Origin: Calycina herbarum
Taxonomy: Eukaryota; Ascomycota; Leotiomycetes; Helotiales; Pezizellaceae
Assembly (NCBI GenBank): GCA_001414485.1
Contig: LLEY01000001.1
Location: 744,001 to 808,000, forward strand
DNA length: 64,000 nt
Direction: 5' to 3'
Shown here: positions 46,356-57,347 of the stretch, one piece after another
Numbering within the stretch: the stretch's first letter is position 1
Layout: each line of letters opens with the position of its first letter
Notes under the pieces: model-generated
The model's input: the letters and a program-made list of their open reading frames with translations, nothing else
Database searches by the model: none
What the model was told of the DNA's origin: nothing
Made by a program: the position numbers and the translations under genes

Positions 46356-47187
46356 TTAGCTCGGAAATTCCACCACCCCCTCGTCCATTATTGGTCGGGT
46401 ATCTTGGTCTTCCTCTTCTTCACTCCCCCCGAGACCGTTTCCTTCCAAGCTCGTTAGTGAGGGGTAGTTACTATCCGAGAAGCCCGTTGAAGATTCATTG
46501 AATGAGTCGATACTCAAATGCGAATTTTCAGAATTTGAATGATGGAGTCTTGTGGGCGATAAAGGATGTTGCATAAAACTCAAGTTCTGTCTGGAAGAAT
46601 TTGATGTTGTTTCTGAATTTTCTTGTCCTCGCGGTGTGTTTCCCGCCGTGGGAGAATCTTCTAACTCACTTCTACCGGCTGTTGTTGGGGAATTCGGTAG
46701 CTCTTGTCTCTCTGGAGAGGATTCATCGCGTCCATCTAGTTCTGCGGTCGTGATGCAAGAATTTTCATCCCTGATTTCGTGGGCGCGGGTGGTTCCTGAT
46801 AGTTCGGAGATGGGGTTGTTGATTTCGTTGACGGATCCGGGGGAGAGTGATGAGGCTTTGTCTTCTGTTGCCTCACTTTCTGCTTTTTGCGATTTTGCTT
46901 TTCGTTTTCTGGAAATGAGGAGCCAGATGGCGAGGGCAGATACCAACAAAAATAGAACTCCACCAACGACAAATCCCACGATCGCTCCAGTTGGGAGTGT
47001 CTTTGAATGATTGTGTGCTGTCGAATCAGAAGGCGTCTTCCCATCCGGCGGTATCGGAGTTGAAGAAGGATCTACAACCGGACTCGTTTTCGAAGGAAGA
47101 GCTTTCACGTTCGGTGTAAGGACATCATCAGTCCAAGCACGGTGCGAGACCGTGAAATTCTTATACTCGTAGTTTACAGTCAAATAC
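46356..47187 (-). CDS. Single-pass membrane protein, 5' end missing
   Basis: The open frame starts at a splice acceptor (TTTTTAATGGCAG ending at 47188) with YLTVNYEYKNFTVSHRAW, has no ATG nearby and ends at 46356. It carries a Ser/Pro/Thr-rich stalk, one membrane helix (GAIVGFVVGGVLFLLVSALA then IWLL), a basic stop-transfer RKRKAK and a long acidic Ser-rich cytosolic tail. This is the layout of fungal cell-surface sensors or WSC/Mid2-like proteins. The ectodomain exon should lie above 47190, but that region is AT-rich with no coding signal to 47510. The gene is therefore truncated, or its first exon lies beyond the AT-rich insert. Confidence 0.55.
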
Positions 47188-47896
47188 CTGCCATTAAAAA
47201 TAACTAAAATCTTTACTTCTCTACTCTCTTTTCTATCCTTTCTATTAACTCTTTTAGTTATAAACTCGTAGATTTATAAAGAAGAAATAACTCTGTTTTT
47301 AGCTTTTTCTTCTAACTCTAATTTCTTAATATTAAGCTTACTATCTATTTCTCTAGCTATAATAAGAATATCTCTTATAGTATCTCTATTAAATACTAGT
47401 ATAGATATAAATTTCTCCTTTTTTAAATATTAGTAAGAGCTCTATTAATATAAAAAATAAAAAATAGAATCGTCTTAATTATAAAGTAAAGTAAAGTAAG
47501 TAATAGATATGCTCAAATACTGTACAATAACAGCATGACTAACTTCTCCAACAGCCGGCTCGTTAAGTCTGGTGACTGTGATCCAATGCAGTCTATGTAC
47601 GGCTTACCGAGATCCAGATACTTGAGGGGACGCGTTGAACTTGCATTTCTTTTTCCAAGACCATTTTTTATTCAACATAGTTTGTGCTCTGGTACAAAGC
47701 TGTAGCTACAGCATCAATGCAATGCCTAGCTTGCCATTTTTGAGCTCAAAAACAATGTGCAACGTAATACCAGAGCCCTATTGAAACCGACTAAGGGCTG
47801 CGAATTTTTGCCGTGACATGGTTGTGCGAACCCGAATAGAACATGTTGGGCCCATTCCCCCACCTTGAACGCCTAATTTGTTCTCTACACATGTCA
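47188..47896. other. AT-rich block and spacer
   Basis: 47190-47510 is AT-rich, with TCTCTATTA-like words typical of RIP-decayed repeats. 47520-47896 is ordinary sequence without a gene. Confidence 0.45.
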
Positions 47897-49127
47897 TTAA
47901 CTAGACTGAAGGTATGGGTGTTGCAGTGCATCCCGAGCCGTCGGCCTCTTTGCCATATCGATGACGAGCAAATAGTCGATAAAGTCTAGTAGCTGAGGCG
48001 ACACAGACGGATCTGAGAGAGATTGTAGTTCCTGACGTAAGGTGCCTACTTTGATTAGCTTGCCAAGACCCGGACCAATTTCCATCAACGCCAATTGTTC
48101 AGCAAGTTCAAGTTCGTTTTTGTACGGCTGGTAATCAATACACGGCCCGACTGTCCCAACAAGGCTCTGGAGTTTTGCGATGCACCACGCTTCAGTATGA
48201 TCTTCGATTATCTTGTCACTTGCACCAAAAATAACTCTCCCGTAGAGCCAATGTGCCAACTTATCTGTTAGCCAAAATCATAAGAGAGAGCGGGTGTAAC
48301 TAACCGTAACACCGACAGACCATACATCTGAGGAGTGAAAACAGCCTATGCCTTGCCACACCTCCGGAGCCCGACATGGAAGACTTTGAAGCCGCTGGTT
48401 GTTAAAACCCTCCTTAATCACTATCCATATGAGTGTCAGTGAAGGGTATAGGGTAGAAGAGTACGTACTCGTTCCTAAATCTCCAAGCTTAACTACCGGT
48501 GAAGGTCCATCGATATTCGAGACGAGAATGTTGTTTGGGCTAACATCTAATCGTTTAGTCGCTATCGATCTGCTGGAAGTAGACTACTCACCTGTATGAG
48601 CAGCATTATATCTCTTAAAAATATCGAGGGCGGATAGGACTGATTTACAAATGATCTTGGGCAATTGTGAATCGTGTCGATATTGGTGGGATGATAAAGA
48701 TTGCAGATCAGTTTCCATCCATTCAAATACCAGACATAATGGGTCTTCCACAGCGGCACCACCGTGACGTATGTCTTCTTCGAAGGAGCCAACAGCATCG
48801 TAGAGGGCTCGGATGTAGGGACTCGAGGCAATGTCGGGGATCTTATAATTGTTGTATTCACGCTTCAAGGCGACATTTTCGAGCTCTCCAACGGTTGTTT
48901 TTACCACAGCCCTATAGTTAGAGTAAGTGATTTGACGTTTTTTAAGGACAGTGACAGAGACATACCATCTTTTGTTAATACGAGAACCCGATAGCACTTG
49001 GGCTTTGTAGACGGTGGGAGCTTTCAACGCGTCAAGCAACTCATAAGTTCCTGTTGCTCCCCGAACGATTTTTCCGGCGCGCAAGGCCGTATTCTTGCGC
49101 GAAGTAGCTAGGATTGAACAACGATGT
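47897..49127 (-). CDS. Protein kinase-like gene, 5' end not found
   Basis: Five exons fit one frame: 49127-48966, 48911-48592, 48546-48469, 48420-48305 and 48259-47897. The first intron is 54 nt, so the frame is open with or without splicing. The spliced protein reads FRHRCSILATSRKNTALRAG, GTYELLDALKAPTVYKAQ, WAVVKTTVG (catalytic Lys), LCLVFEWMETDLQSL, HTDVSPNNILV (HTD for HRD), KLGDLGT, CRAPEVWQG and DVWSVGVTLAHWLYG, ending PTARDALQHPYL. DLG replaces DFG, as in the kinase-HET gene. The second donor is GTGAGT and the last acceptor ATAAG. No ATG exists in frame upstream of 49127, where a splice acceptor (TTTCAG) stands; AT-rich DNA follows from 49250. The start exon is lost or lies further away. 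Confidence 0.62.
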
Positions 49128-50126
49128 CTGAAATAAGATGGTGGGAGGCTTTGGTCGCAGTTGGGAGGAATTTAGAATAATTATGGTGTTAACCACGGTT
49201 CACACAACGCGTCGGCAATCCGTAGATCACGTGATGACTTGGATTGCCTAAGTTTACTAAGTTAGTTAGATTAGGTTTAATATTAGAGATAATATATTAT
49301 ATAGTAGAAAGAAGAAGTATCTAAGTAACTTCTTTTTACTTACTTTTAAAATCCTATTAAAAATTTAAGACCTAGTTTCTAGACTAAAGACTACGATGTT
49401 TATCTTATACTAGAGATAATATAATATAGATACTCTACTATATAAATATAAGCCTAAACCTCTATAATATAAACTCTATAAAAGGCCTATAGTATATAAA
49501 ACCTAAGTATAAGATAAAACAAAGTAATCAAAGAAGGAGTATAAAAGACTAAACACAAAACACAAAATAGAAAAGTATAACCGAAGACCTCTCTCATTTG
49601 TACACTGAAAGAGAGGTATCCCACCTCACGCGCCTTAATCAACTTCCACTCCTACCTCTTCCGAGTTCTAAAAGTGTTACTTCAAACTCTAACGCAATCC
49701 TCCTTTATATCTCTCTTCATAGCCATGAGCGGAAAGTTACCTTTTCCTTAAAATAGGAAAACCGCTCGCTGACCTTCCTTCACCACAGAAACCATTCCAT
49801 CCCAAGCACCAACAACTATTTCCACAAACACAACTAGTGCGCCGGCAAAGACCCCAAGACCAGCGTTGACGACAGTATCTTCTAAACCCAAATATCTACC
49901 TCTCAGCTCTACTCTCTCTCCCAATCCTCCCCTCTCCCGTCTTTTCCACCAAACTCCCGGGTGCACAAGGAAGAAACAACACTTTCCAGCGCCTCTCCCT
50001 TCGACTCTAATTTTTGGCCGTCAACTCTACTATCTACACCTCCAGCCCACATTTTGGGTTTATAGAGGAGAGAAAGGATGACGTAAAAGTAATAAGATAT
50101 AAATAAGAATTTCCATAATACACAGC
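49128..50126. other. AT-rich block and spacer
   Basis: 49250-49570 is AT-rich with TATAAA-type low-complexity words. The remainder is ordinary and includes the 3' UTR of GPI2. Confidence 0.45.
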
Positions 50127-51656
50127 TCAATAATCATCCCAATGCCTCCGAATAATCGGCCGCGCCGGATCCCACGGCCCATGGATCTCATTCTTATATT
50201 TCTGCAACCCAATCAACCACCAACTGCACCCTCCCATCGCTAACCCCGTACTCAGCACTCCCACAAAAACACCCGTTAACCCCGCTTTCCAGGGGAAGTC
50301 TAGGATGCCCTCTCCATCACCGCCATGTCCTAGACATAAACCTACACCACCACTTGCTCCAAGGACGAGAAGGGAGGTTAGAGTTACATGACCCCGCCAT
50401 GTTCGCTGTTTTGCGTAACGGCGAAATACGGGGAAGAGACCGAAAACTTCGATGCTGAATAAAGTAAGGCTGAACACTTGACCTGTACTTGGTAAACGAG
50501 ATGCAAGAACGGTGGAAGCCATGAGGGCGGCGTTGGTACTGAGCGAGGCCGGGATATTTTTATTCCCGGATGAGGGTTCAGGTGTTTTATAGTCGAAGAA
50601 GAAGATGTTTATTGTAAAAAGAAGGAAGGACATTGCCCATATGGAATCGGGTGATGTTGAAAGCGTGAGAGATTTCAGGATCGGGGAGAGACCTAGGAGA
50701 GTGAAGTAGATCAAAAGTGCTGATTTTGCGGTCGCAAGACGGAGGGAGGTGCGGTGACTGAGAGGGGAGGATGTTCCGGCGGGGAAGTTGGGTGCTAGTC
50801 TAGGACTTTGGGAGTTCATCTGCGAATTAGCTGAGTGGATTGAGGAGGCGGATGCGGAGTGGGAGTGTGAGTGTCGCCCTGGTAATGGATGGGTGGATGA
50901 GGTATGCAGTCCAAGACCGAGATTTGAAGTTGAGCTTGCGGCTGAGACTGTCGAGTTGTATGGAGGGGAGGGAATGATTTGTTGTGGGAGGGGTTTGGGC
51001 GCATTATCATCTTGTCCTATCCACCAATCCCATAATACCCATCCTAGGAATGTCGCGAAGCTTCCCCATCCTACTACTGCCACTGAAGATATACGGTCTT
51101 GAACTATGCCGATGAAGCAGACGATGAATATCACCACGGAGCAGACATGTTGTACGATGACTGTTGAATCTGCCACAAGAGGCCAGAAATCGTAGGGCTG
51201 AAGGCGGGGGTTTCGCTGGAGATGTTCGAGGAAAGTGGTTTGATCGGTATAATTATCTGGGTCTTTGAGAGGTTAGCATATGTTTGTACGTTGGATTTGT
51301 GAGGACTTACAAGACTGCTTTACCCATAAAAGTTTACTCCAAGAAACTTTCCTCTTCCTACTACTACTGCGATTCCTCGTTTTATTTCTCCCCCTGGGCA
51401 AAACCGGTGCTCCCCCACCAAGACCCGCCGTCATCCGCAAATCATTCTGAAGCTTCTTCACAGCAGGGGATTGCTTCCGCGGCGGTGAGCCCTGGTATAT
51501 AGCATCTTCTGGGGCAAGCAGTGTTCGATTTGGCGCTGTATGGCCAAGGGAACCGGTTGGCGCCGTCGAGCTTCGAATGTAGGAAGGTGGTTGTTTGTTT
51601 GGGGGATGAATCGCAGTGACAGTTGTAGTGGTAGGAGGAGCCTGGTTGGGCACCAT
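50127..51656 (-). CDS. GPI2: GPI2/PIG-C, GlcNAc-PI transferase subunit
   Basis: Exons 51656-51311 and 51256-50127 encode 491 residues. The 54-nt intron (GTAAGT, branch CTAAC, acceptor CCCAG) joins WSKLLWVKQS to YNYTDQTTFLEHLQRNPRLQ. After that come VQHVCSVVIFIVCFIGIV and GWVLWDWW, a long Ser/Pro/His-rich loop (about residues 210-270), and several further membrane helices ending in SWWLIGLQKYKNEIHGPWD. This pattern is the GPI2/PIG-C family, a subunit of the ER enzyme that makes GlcNAc-phosphatidylinositol, the first step of GPI anchor synthesis. The N-terminal 100 residues are low-complexity. The loop is longer than in yeast, as usual in filamentous fungi. Confidence 0.9.
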
Positions 51657-51962
51657 TATGTGACGGGGTTCCTCATATGTTTGAGTCTTCTGTTTGGGGT
51701 GGAATGGTGGTCGTGGTCTTGAAAGTTGTCAGCCTTGCTGCTTGCCAGAGTCAATTTTCGGCGTTGAGAGCCTCGAGGCTGGCGCATCGGAGCCCCTGAT
51801 TTTCCGTCCACTTTTTGTCACTTTGTCCACATCTGAACGGTTCATTGGTTTCTCAATGTTAATATTAAAACAGCATTATTGTTACAAGGTATTAGGATGC
51901 ATAATTCTTTATTGTTTTGAAGAGGCTTGAGCTGAAAACTATTGATTTCCTAATTTTTTAAA
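51657..51962. promoter_or_regulatory. Upstream region of GPI2
   Basis: About 300 bp upstream of the GPI2 start. No specific site recognised. Confidence 0.35.
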
Positions 51963-52190
51963 CTATCGTTTGTTCCGTGCCGCTCGGCTCAATCCATATT
52001 GCATCCATAACCTTGCATCCTCGCGATTTAAGAAGATTTCTCTAATTACCATTTCAATAACCTCATTTCTCACGATCTCCCCCAAGCCCCTAAGAGATAC
52101 ATCGAAATCGCGCACTTCCCAACCGTCGATCGATTCAATCAGCAACTTATCAAACTTCCGTTCTTCTTGGCAGGGCAGTTTTCAATCGTC
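51963..52190 (-). other. Possible terminal exon of an unknown gene
   Basis: A minus-strand frame without ATG reads KLPCQEERKFDKLLIESIDG, WEVRDFDVSLRGLGEIVRNE, VIREIFLNREDARLWMQYGL and stops at 51963. Its composition (mixed charged and aliphatic) looks more like protein than the overlapping plus-strand frame. No upstream exon could be joined. It may be the last exon of a small gene or a relic. Confidence 0.25.
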
Positions 52191-54392
52191 TCAACCTTCC
52201 TTCCTGAAGAGATATCCACATGCAAACTCTTATCCACACTTGCAAATGCCGATACCCCGCAATGTTGAAACGCTGACAGCTTTGAATGTTTATTTTGCAG
52301 CGACGAGGGAAGGAGGTAACGAGGTGGGTATAGAGGATCAAACGTTATTTGAAAGTAAGAACTGCCGGTTCCCTATGGCGCAAGCAAAAGTCGGTTGTTT
52401 CTTTGCTGTTGTTGTCGCGATGTTTTGTGAGAAGAAGGCATGATGTCGGGAAACAGGGGCGACGGGCTTGCTGATTTTCCACGGCGAATTCGACAGGATA
52501 TGTTGGATAAACATGGGAGTCGTTCTTTCTGACTCAATGTCAGAATCACTCACCAAATCCAGTAAACGATGCCCTCAATTCCACCTCCAAATCGGAGGTA
52601 ACCTCCCCTCGCATTGCCAACAAAAATAATATTGTACGACCAACTCCCTCTCATAGGTTCGTATAGAACGTACCCAACAGGAGAACTGCCACGATTCAAG
52701 GATCCTCTTTTCGCGCTTACAAGAAGAAACCCACTATTGGTCCAAAAGAAGAATCTGACTCCTGGAAGGATTGGCAGACGGGGATCACGCGTGGGAATTA
52801 CCTACGGACGATCAAGGGGTGAAAGGATTCAGCCGCAATCACTTTGATGTTGCAACCCGACCGACTAGAGGTTACCATTTTCTATTTCTATCGTCAAAAA
52901 TGCCCGAGGAAAACCAACATCACCAACATCACCAACTCCTTTGCCACCATACATAGATTGCTCAAGGGAAGAATCGCACGATAAGAAAAGCAAAAGAGCA
53001 AGATCTCCCGACCGAAAGCTTTACGGAGGGTTTGACTTGGCAGGTTTTGGATTCCTTCGACTGAAAAGTTTCGAGCTTCGTGAGGTTTCGTGGGTGGGGA
53101 TTGGTTCATGGACTACTGGACTGAGGTCGGGCCCGGAGAGCCGGAGAAGCCTCCATTGGCGGTGCGTTGCCCTGAATGGGTTGTGAACAGGGTAAATGTA
53201 GGGTGGTAACGGGAGGATCTAGCGCCATTTGTACGATAGGATGTTGGTACGGTATTCTTTTTATACAATGATACCGAGTACAGAGACAGTTGGATTCTAT
53301 TCGGGAATCTATGAAAGATAGTATTCCACTGAGAAGAAGAGAAGAAAGAATTCTCATAACTTTGTCCAAAAACAAAAGGTGTTCAACGCCAAGCTGAACC
53401 GTCCCAACACGTGGGATTCTAGATTCGTTGCCATTCAACGCTTGTCGATGCAATAATTGACAATGCCCAACGCCGAAAGCCACATCTAGCCCATGATTCA
53501 CTTCGTCCGTTTTTAATTGGTGCTACGTACGACCCAAGCGTACCCGTCAAATGACAAGCAATGCGGCTATCAAAAGTGGCACAATGGCACAATGGCACAA
53601 TAAGACATTTTCATTGCGAAGGATTCGACGAATCAAGGAACCGTTGCGCAGAAGAAGAAAGATCTTCGAGATCCTGATTCCTCCTCGAGATATGTCCGTC
53701 TGCGGGTTCTCCTGGTGTTGTTGTTCTGCTCAGAAATCACTCTAAATCACTGTTACGAAGTAGAAATTAAATCGGAAGACGTTATTTTCATTCTGACAGT
53801 AATTTAGTAATATCCTACTCTTCTTCCGGTCACAAAATATATCAACCGTTGCGCCATTTATCTATCGTGTTTGACATCCATTGTCAACATTCAGGTGGGG
53901 CAAACCCGATCCCACATGCACACCAACCTGCCCTTGTCATACGCCCAGTCTGGGGGCTGAATAGGCTCGCATCCCCTAACACCCAATCAGGCCTCCCAAA
54001 GATGTCCCCATCTTTCCAATTGCGATCATTTTAACAGCCTGCAGGCCAAGGGTCCCAAGGGTGTTTGCAATATCCCTACTAAGCCCACCACCTTGACCCT
54101 CTTTAAAGGTGGAACAGCCCCCCTCCTCTCGACTTTTGAGTCAACCGATGTGTGATGTGATATCGGTGCTTGTTTCCCTCCACTTGTCCGTTTTGAAAGA
54201 AGGTTTGCCGTCGAAACAGCCTCAGGTTGAATTGATTGTTTATAAGGATCCCATCGTCCACTTGTACGCCAAAGAAAGCATTAATTTACTTTCGACGTTT
54301 ACCATCTCCAATATCCAGGATCACCCTCTCCCATTTACTCGACAAGCAATATATCACCAACACTCAATTCATACACAACAAAACCATTCACC
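52191..54392. other. Long gene-free stretch
   Basis: No supported gene. A short array of TGGCACAA (three copies) lies at 53577-53601. Pyrimidine-rich sequence near 54300-54390 fits the promoter of the next gene. Confidence 0.45.
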
Positions 54393-55270
54393 ATGAAACC
54401 AACATCCCCCCTCTCGTTGTTACTATTCCTCCAACTCGCCTCCTCCGCACCAATCCTCTGTCCCTCCCAATCATGTCGCCAATTCCTCACGAAACCCAAC
54501 ACACCACCAAGCAGAATACCATCCGAGCCTCACTTTCCCCTACATCAAATCACCAGCTCTGACGACACAATAATCGACAATCACGCCCAAGTTCCCTCCG
54601 ACCACCTCCAGCCCTCCGTCGTCCTTTCCGTTGAGAAACCTCTCTCCTCAGCTTTCCTCCTCTCCCTCTCGAAATCTTCAAGTACACTACAGAAATCGCC
54701 CGTGCAAGCGATCGCGGCTTCGAAACCTACGAGTGCACTGCCGGAATTGAGGAGAGGAGATGCCAGACGGTATTGGGCTGCTATTCAGACTGGTGAATCC
54801 GAATCGAGGGATGAATTGGAGATGGGACCTTCCAACCCTCACACGGTGGGAAAATCGCATTGTGGGAAGATGATGGTGTTTAAAGTCGTTCCTGGACGAT
54901 ATTATGTTCGAGAACGGGCTTCGTATGTGGTGCGCGAGTATAGTGATGGGATCGTAGTTGGGATTGTGTTGTTGTTTTTGGTGATTGTGGTGTGTGTTGA
55001 GGCGGTGGAGAAGTTTGGGTATTTGTACGTTTCTCCCCCATCCCCTCCTTCCTTGGTTTGACTGCGGGATTTGGAATGGGAATTGGAATTGGACTAATTC
55101 GCGGTCGCAATAGGGTTGTGAGAAATAAAAAACATGGTGCTATTTATTTACCAACCGACGAGGAAACGGGTTCGAAAAATCCTTCTACGATGGGGTGTGA
55201 AGTTCTCAATACCGAAGCTCCCTCCACCGACTCCGAGAAATACTCAGATATCGAGGAGAAAAAATCATGA
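54393..55270 (+). CDS. Secreted or membrane-anchored protein, unknown
   Basis: Exons 54393-55024 and 55114-55270 encode 262 residues; the 89-nt intron (GTACGT...GCAATAG) splits a Leu codon. The N-terminus MKPTSPLSLLLFLQLASSAP is a signal peptide. A Ser/Pro-rich part follows, then HCGKMMVFKVVPGRYYVRER, one strong membrane helix (GIVVGIVLLFLVIVVCVEAV) and an acidic cytosolic tail that ends DSEKYSDIEEKKS. The second exon is needed because exon 1 alone would end directly after the helix. No known family is recognised. A type I cell-surface role is inferred from topology only. Confidence 0.6.
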
Positions 55271-55714
55271 CAGCAGCCAACCTATCTGGGCTCATGTATT
55301 TTGTTTGACAATTTGAAATTTTGGCAAGGCGTTGGATTTTAACTTTTTCATGAGAAGGAAGCATGGCGAGGAGTTTAGGTGCATAATGATATTTTACGGG
55401 AGGAGTATTTGAACACCAAATTTTTTGGGGAAGGGGATGGGATTGCATAAAGAGACTCGATGAGAGGAACTCTCGAGGGATGGATGACTGGATTGGACAT
55501 ATCTTTTTTCTTTGTTTGTTTACATATTATGATTTTGTATCATACTCAGACCTTGAATTATAGGAATCAAGATTTTATTCAATAAGCCGTTTTTTTGGTG
55601 CTGGGAGGACCTACTGCAGTGATGACCTGTTTCGAGGTGGGATTCGACTTTCTTCAAGTTTCTTGTGCGGAGGAGGTAGAAGGTAAGTTGCGGGGGGTTT
55701 TGAGGTTACCTTGC
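55271..55714. other. Intergenic
   Basis: No gene seen; 3' side of the membrane protein gene. Confidence 0.4.
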
Positions 55715-55716
55715 TA

Positions 55717-55854
55717 TTAGTAGGTTATCTACTAATACTCAAGTTATACCAACAATAATAGAATAAGATTATTTAACTTATATATATCTTATATATATCT
55801 ACTAACTACTATATCTTATAGAAAAAATAAGATAGTTAGTAGATAACCTACTAA
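55717..55854. mobile_element. Short MITE (138 bp) at the edge of a gene fragment
   Basis: TTAGTAGGTTATCTACTAA at the left and its reverse complement at the right are terminal inverted repeats, each bordered by TA (55715-55716 and 55855-55856). The interior is almost pure AT. Confidence 0.65.
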
Positions 55855-55859
55855 TATGT

Positions 55860-56396
55860 ATCCCAAGGGACATCGCAGCAGCTGGTAAACGAGCATTGGC
55901 AGAACGGTGCAAGTGTAGTGATTGGTATAGCGCATTCTCCTCCGACAAGACCACTACGGATGGCACACTTGAGATGGCAAATTCGGGACACGAGCACTTT
56001 ATCAATACCCTGGAAAGGATACTGCATATGTTGAAGCCGGAAATTCCGCCATTGGGGGCCACTATCGAGGCTGAGAAAGCTAAGCCCAAAACAGCTGGGA
56101 ACGTTTATGAACTATTGGAAATGGAAGAGAGCGTTGAAGAAGACTTATTGCCATTATCCACCTTGCCAATATCTGGGGAAAGATCCAATCAAGCACAGCA
56201 GAATATTGAGCAGAAGAAGACAACTCCCGTCAGAGTGAACTGGGTGTTCGAAGCTTTTTGTGCATTTCGAGATTTCCGCGCCATTAGAAGACACATTAAA
56301 GGAGTTTGGGAAGGCTACCGCGATGGGACGGTTGACTTGGTAGCATTACACATTAACACAATTGAAATAAAATTGAAAATTTGCGAGAAGACCTAA
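55860..56396 (+). pseudogene. DUF6604-like gene fragment, paralogue of 57348-59795
   Basis: The frame reads IPRDIAAAGKRALAERCK, ANSGHEHFINTLERILHMLK, NVYELLEMEESVEEDLLP and ends HINTIEIKLKICEKT. It aligns with residues of the next gene (VPEEVLRVARRALEARKK, SNEGHGYFIIAIETILEILK, NIFELLEVYDCLDEDI). It lacks both the N-terminal part, where the MITE stands, and everything after about 200 residues, where AT-rich sequence begins. It keeps an open frame of 166 residues from the ATG at 55896, so the break is by truncation rather than by stops. Confidence 0.65.
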
Positions 56397-57347
56397 AGTT
56401 CAAAAACTTACTCTTTCCTTACAATCCTCTGTTACTACGACTAAATAGTTCAATTTGGTTATTAATCTAGCAAAATAGCAATAAGAAACCCTACTTCAAA
56501 CATAGGAGTTACTATCATTCCTCTATGTACGCCTGAACAACCTCTCTTCAATTATGTTTTTCTCCAAGTTAAGAGTAATTAGATCACTTGAAGAGAACTA
56601 CTAGAAATTATTTACGAAAGATACCTTTTGATTACCTTCTGCTATCTAGTAAGTTATATACTTTAAATTATTTTTTCTAACTTAAGAGAATAATAATAAT
56701 TAATATCTATTATTTAGATTTAAGGTTTTTAGTTATCTTTCTATTTATATCTAAATAATTTTTAATTAAAAATATTATTCTTAAAAGCTTAGACAAATTC
56801 TATATAATAAACGATATTACTTAAAGTAATTAGCGTTGTTGTTTATTAAGAATCTTTAGGTTTCTAATAAGTCTTATACTTTTATTTAATTCTTCTTAAC
56901 GTCTAGAATATTACTATTTAATAGTAACTTTTTAGATAAGAGAGACTCTATAAATCTTATATATATGTCTAAAGAATCTTTATTTAAAATTATTATATCT
57001 AAATAACCAGGTTAAATTTATACTTTAGAGAAAGTTACTTATAATAATTAGTATTATTATTTTTGAGTATCTTTAGGCTTCTAGTAAGTCTTATTCTTTC
57101 AATAAATCATACTACACTCTTGGAAGAATTTATTTTATTATATGTACTAACCAAAGACCTTGCAGTGCACGAGCTTTGACAGTCAGCGTTAACTGATAAT
57201 AAACCGATAAGCCACCGGCTTTCTACCCCCGCCACAATGATTCACTTACGAATCGACGTTTTTGAATTTTCACAATACCTTATTTGCATTGCTTTATTGA
57301 CATTCTTGTACTTTACTCTGAAGAAACGCGTTTTATTTGTCTTCGCC
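56397..57347. repeat. AT-rich block with a repeated segment
   Basis: Two segments of about 60 bp, at 56829 and 57045, share AATTAG, AATCTTTAGGTTTCTAATAAG / TATCTTTAGGCTTCTAGTAAG type sequence, about 216 bp apart. The block looks like RIP-decayed repeat. The last 150 bp are the promoter of the next gene. Confidence 0.4.

Noticed and set aside
49250..49620. AT-rich block as an LTR
   Set aside because: No target duplication or matching TG...CA ends could be found.
53106..53501. 131-residue minus-strand frame
   Set aside because: No recognisable motif and no supporting context; considered chance.
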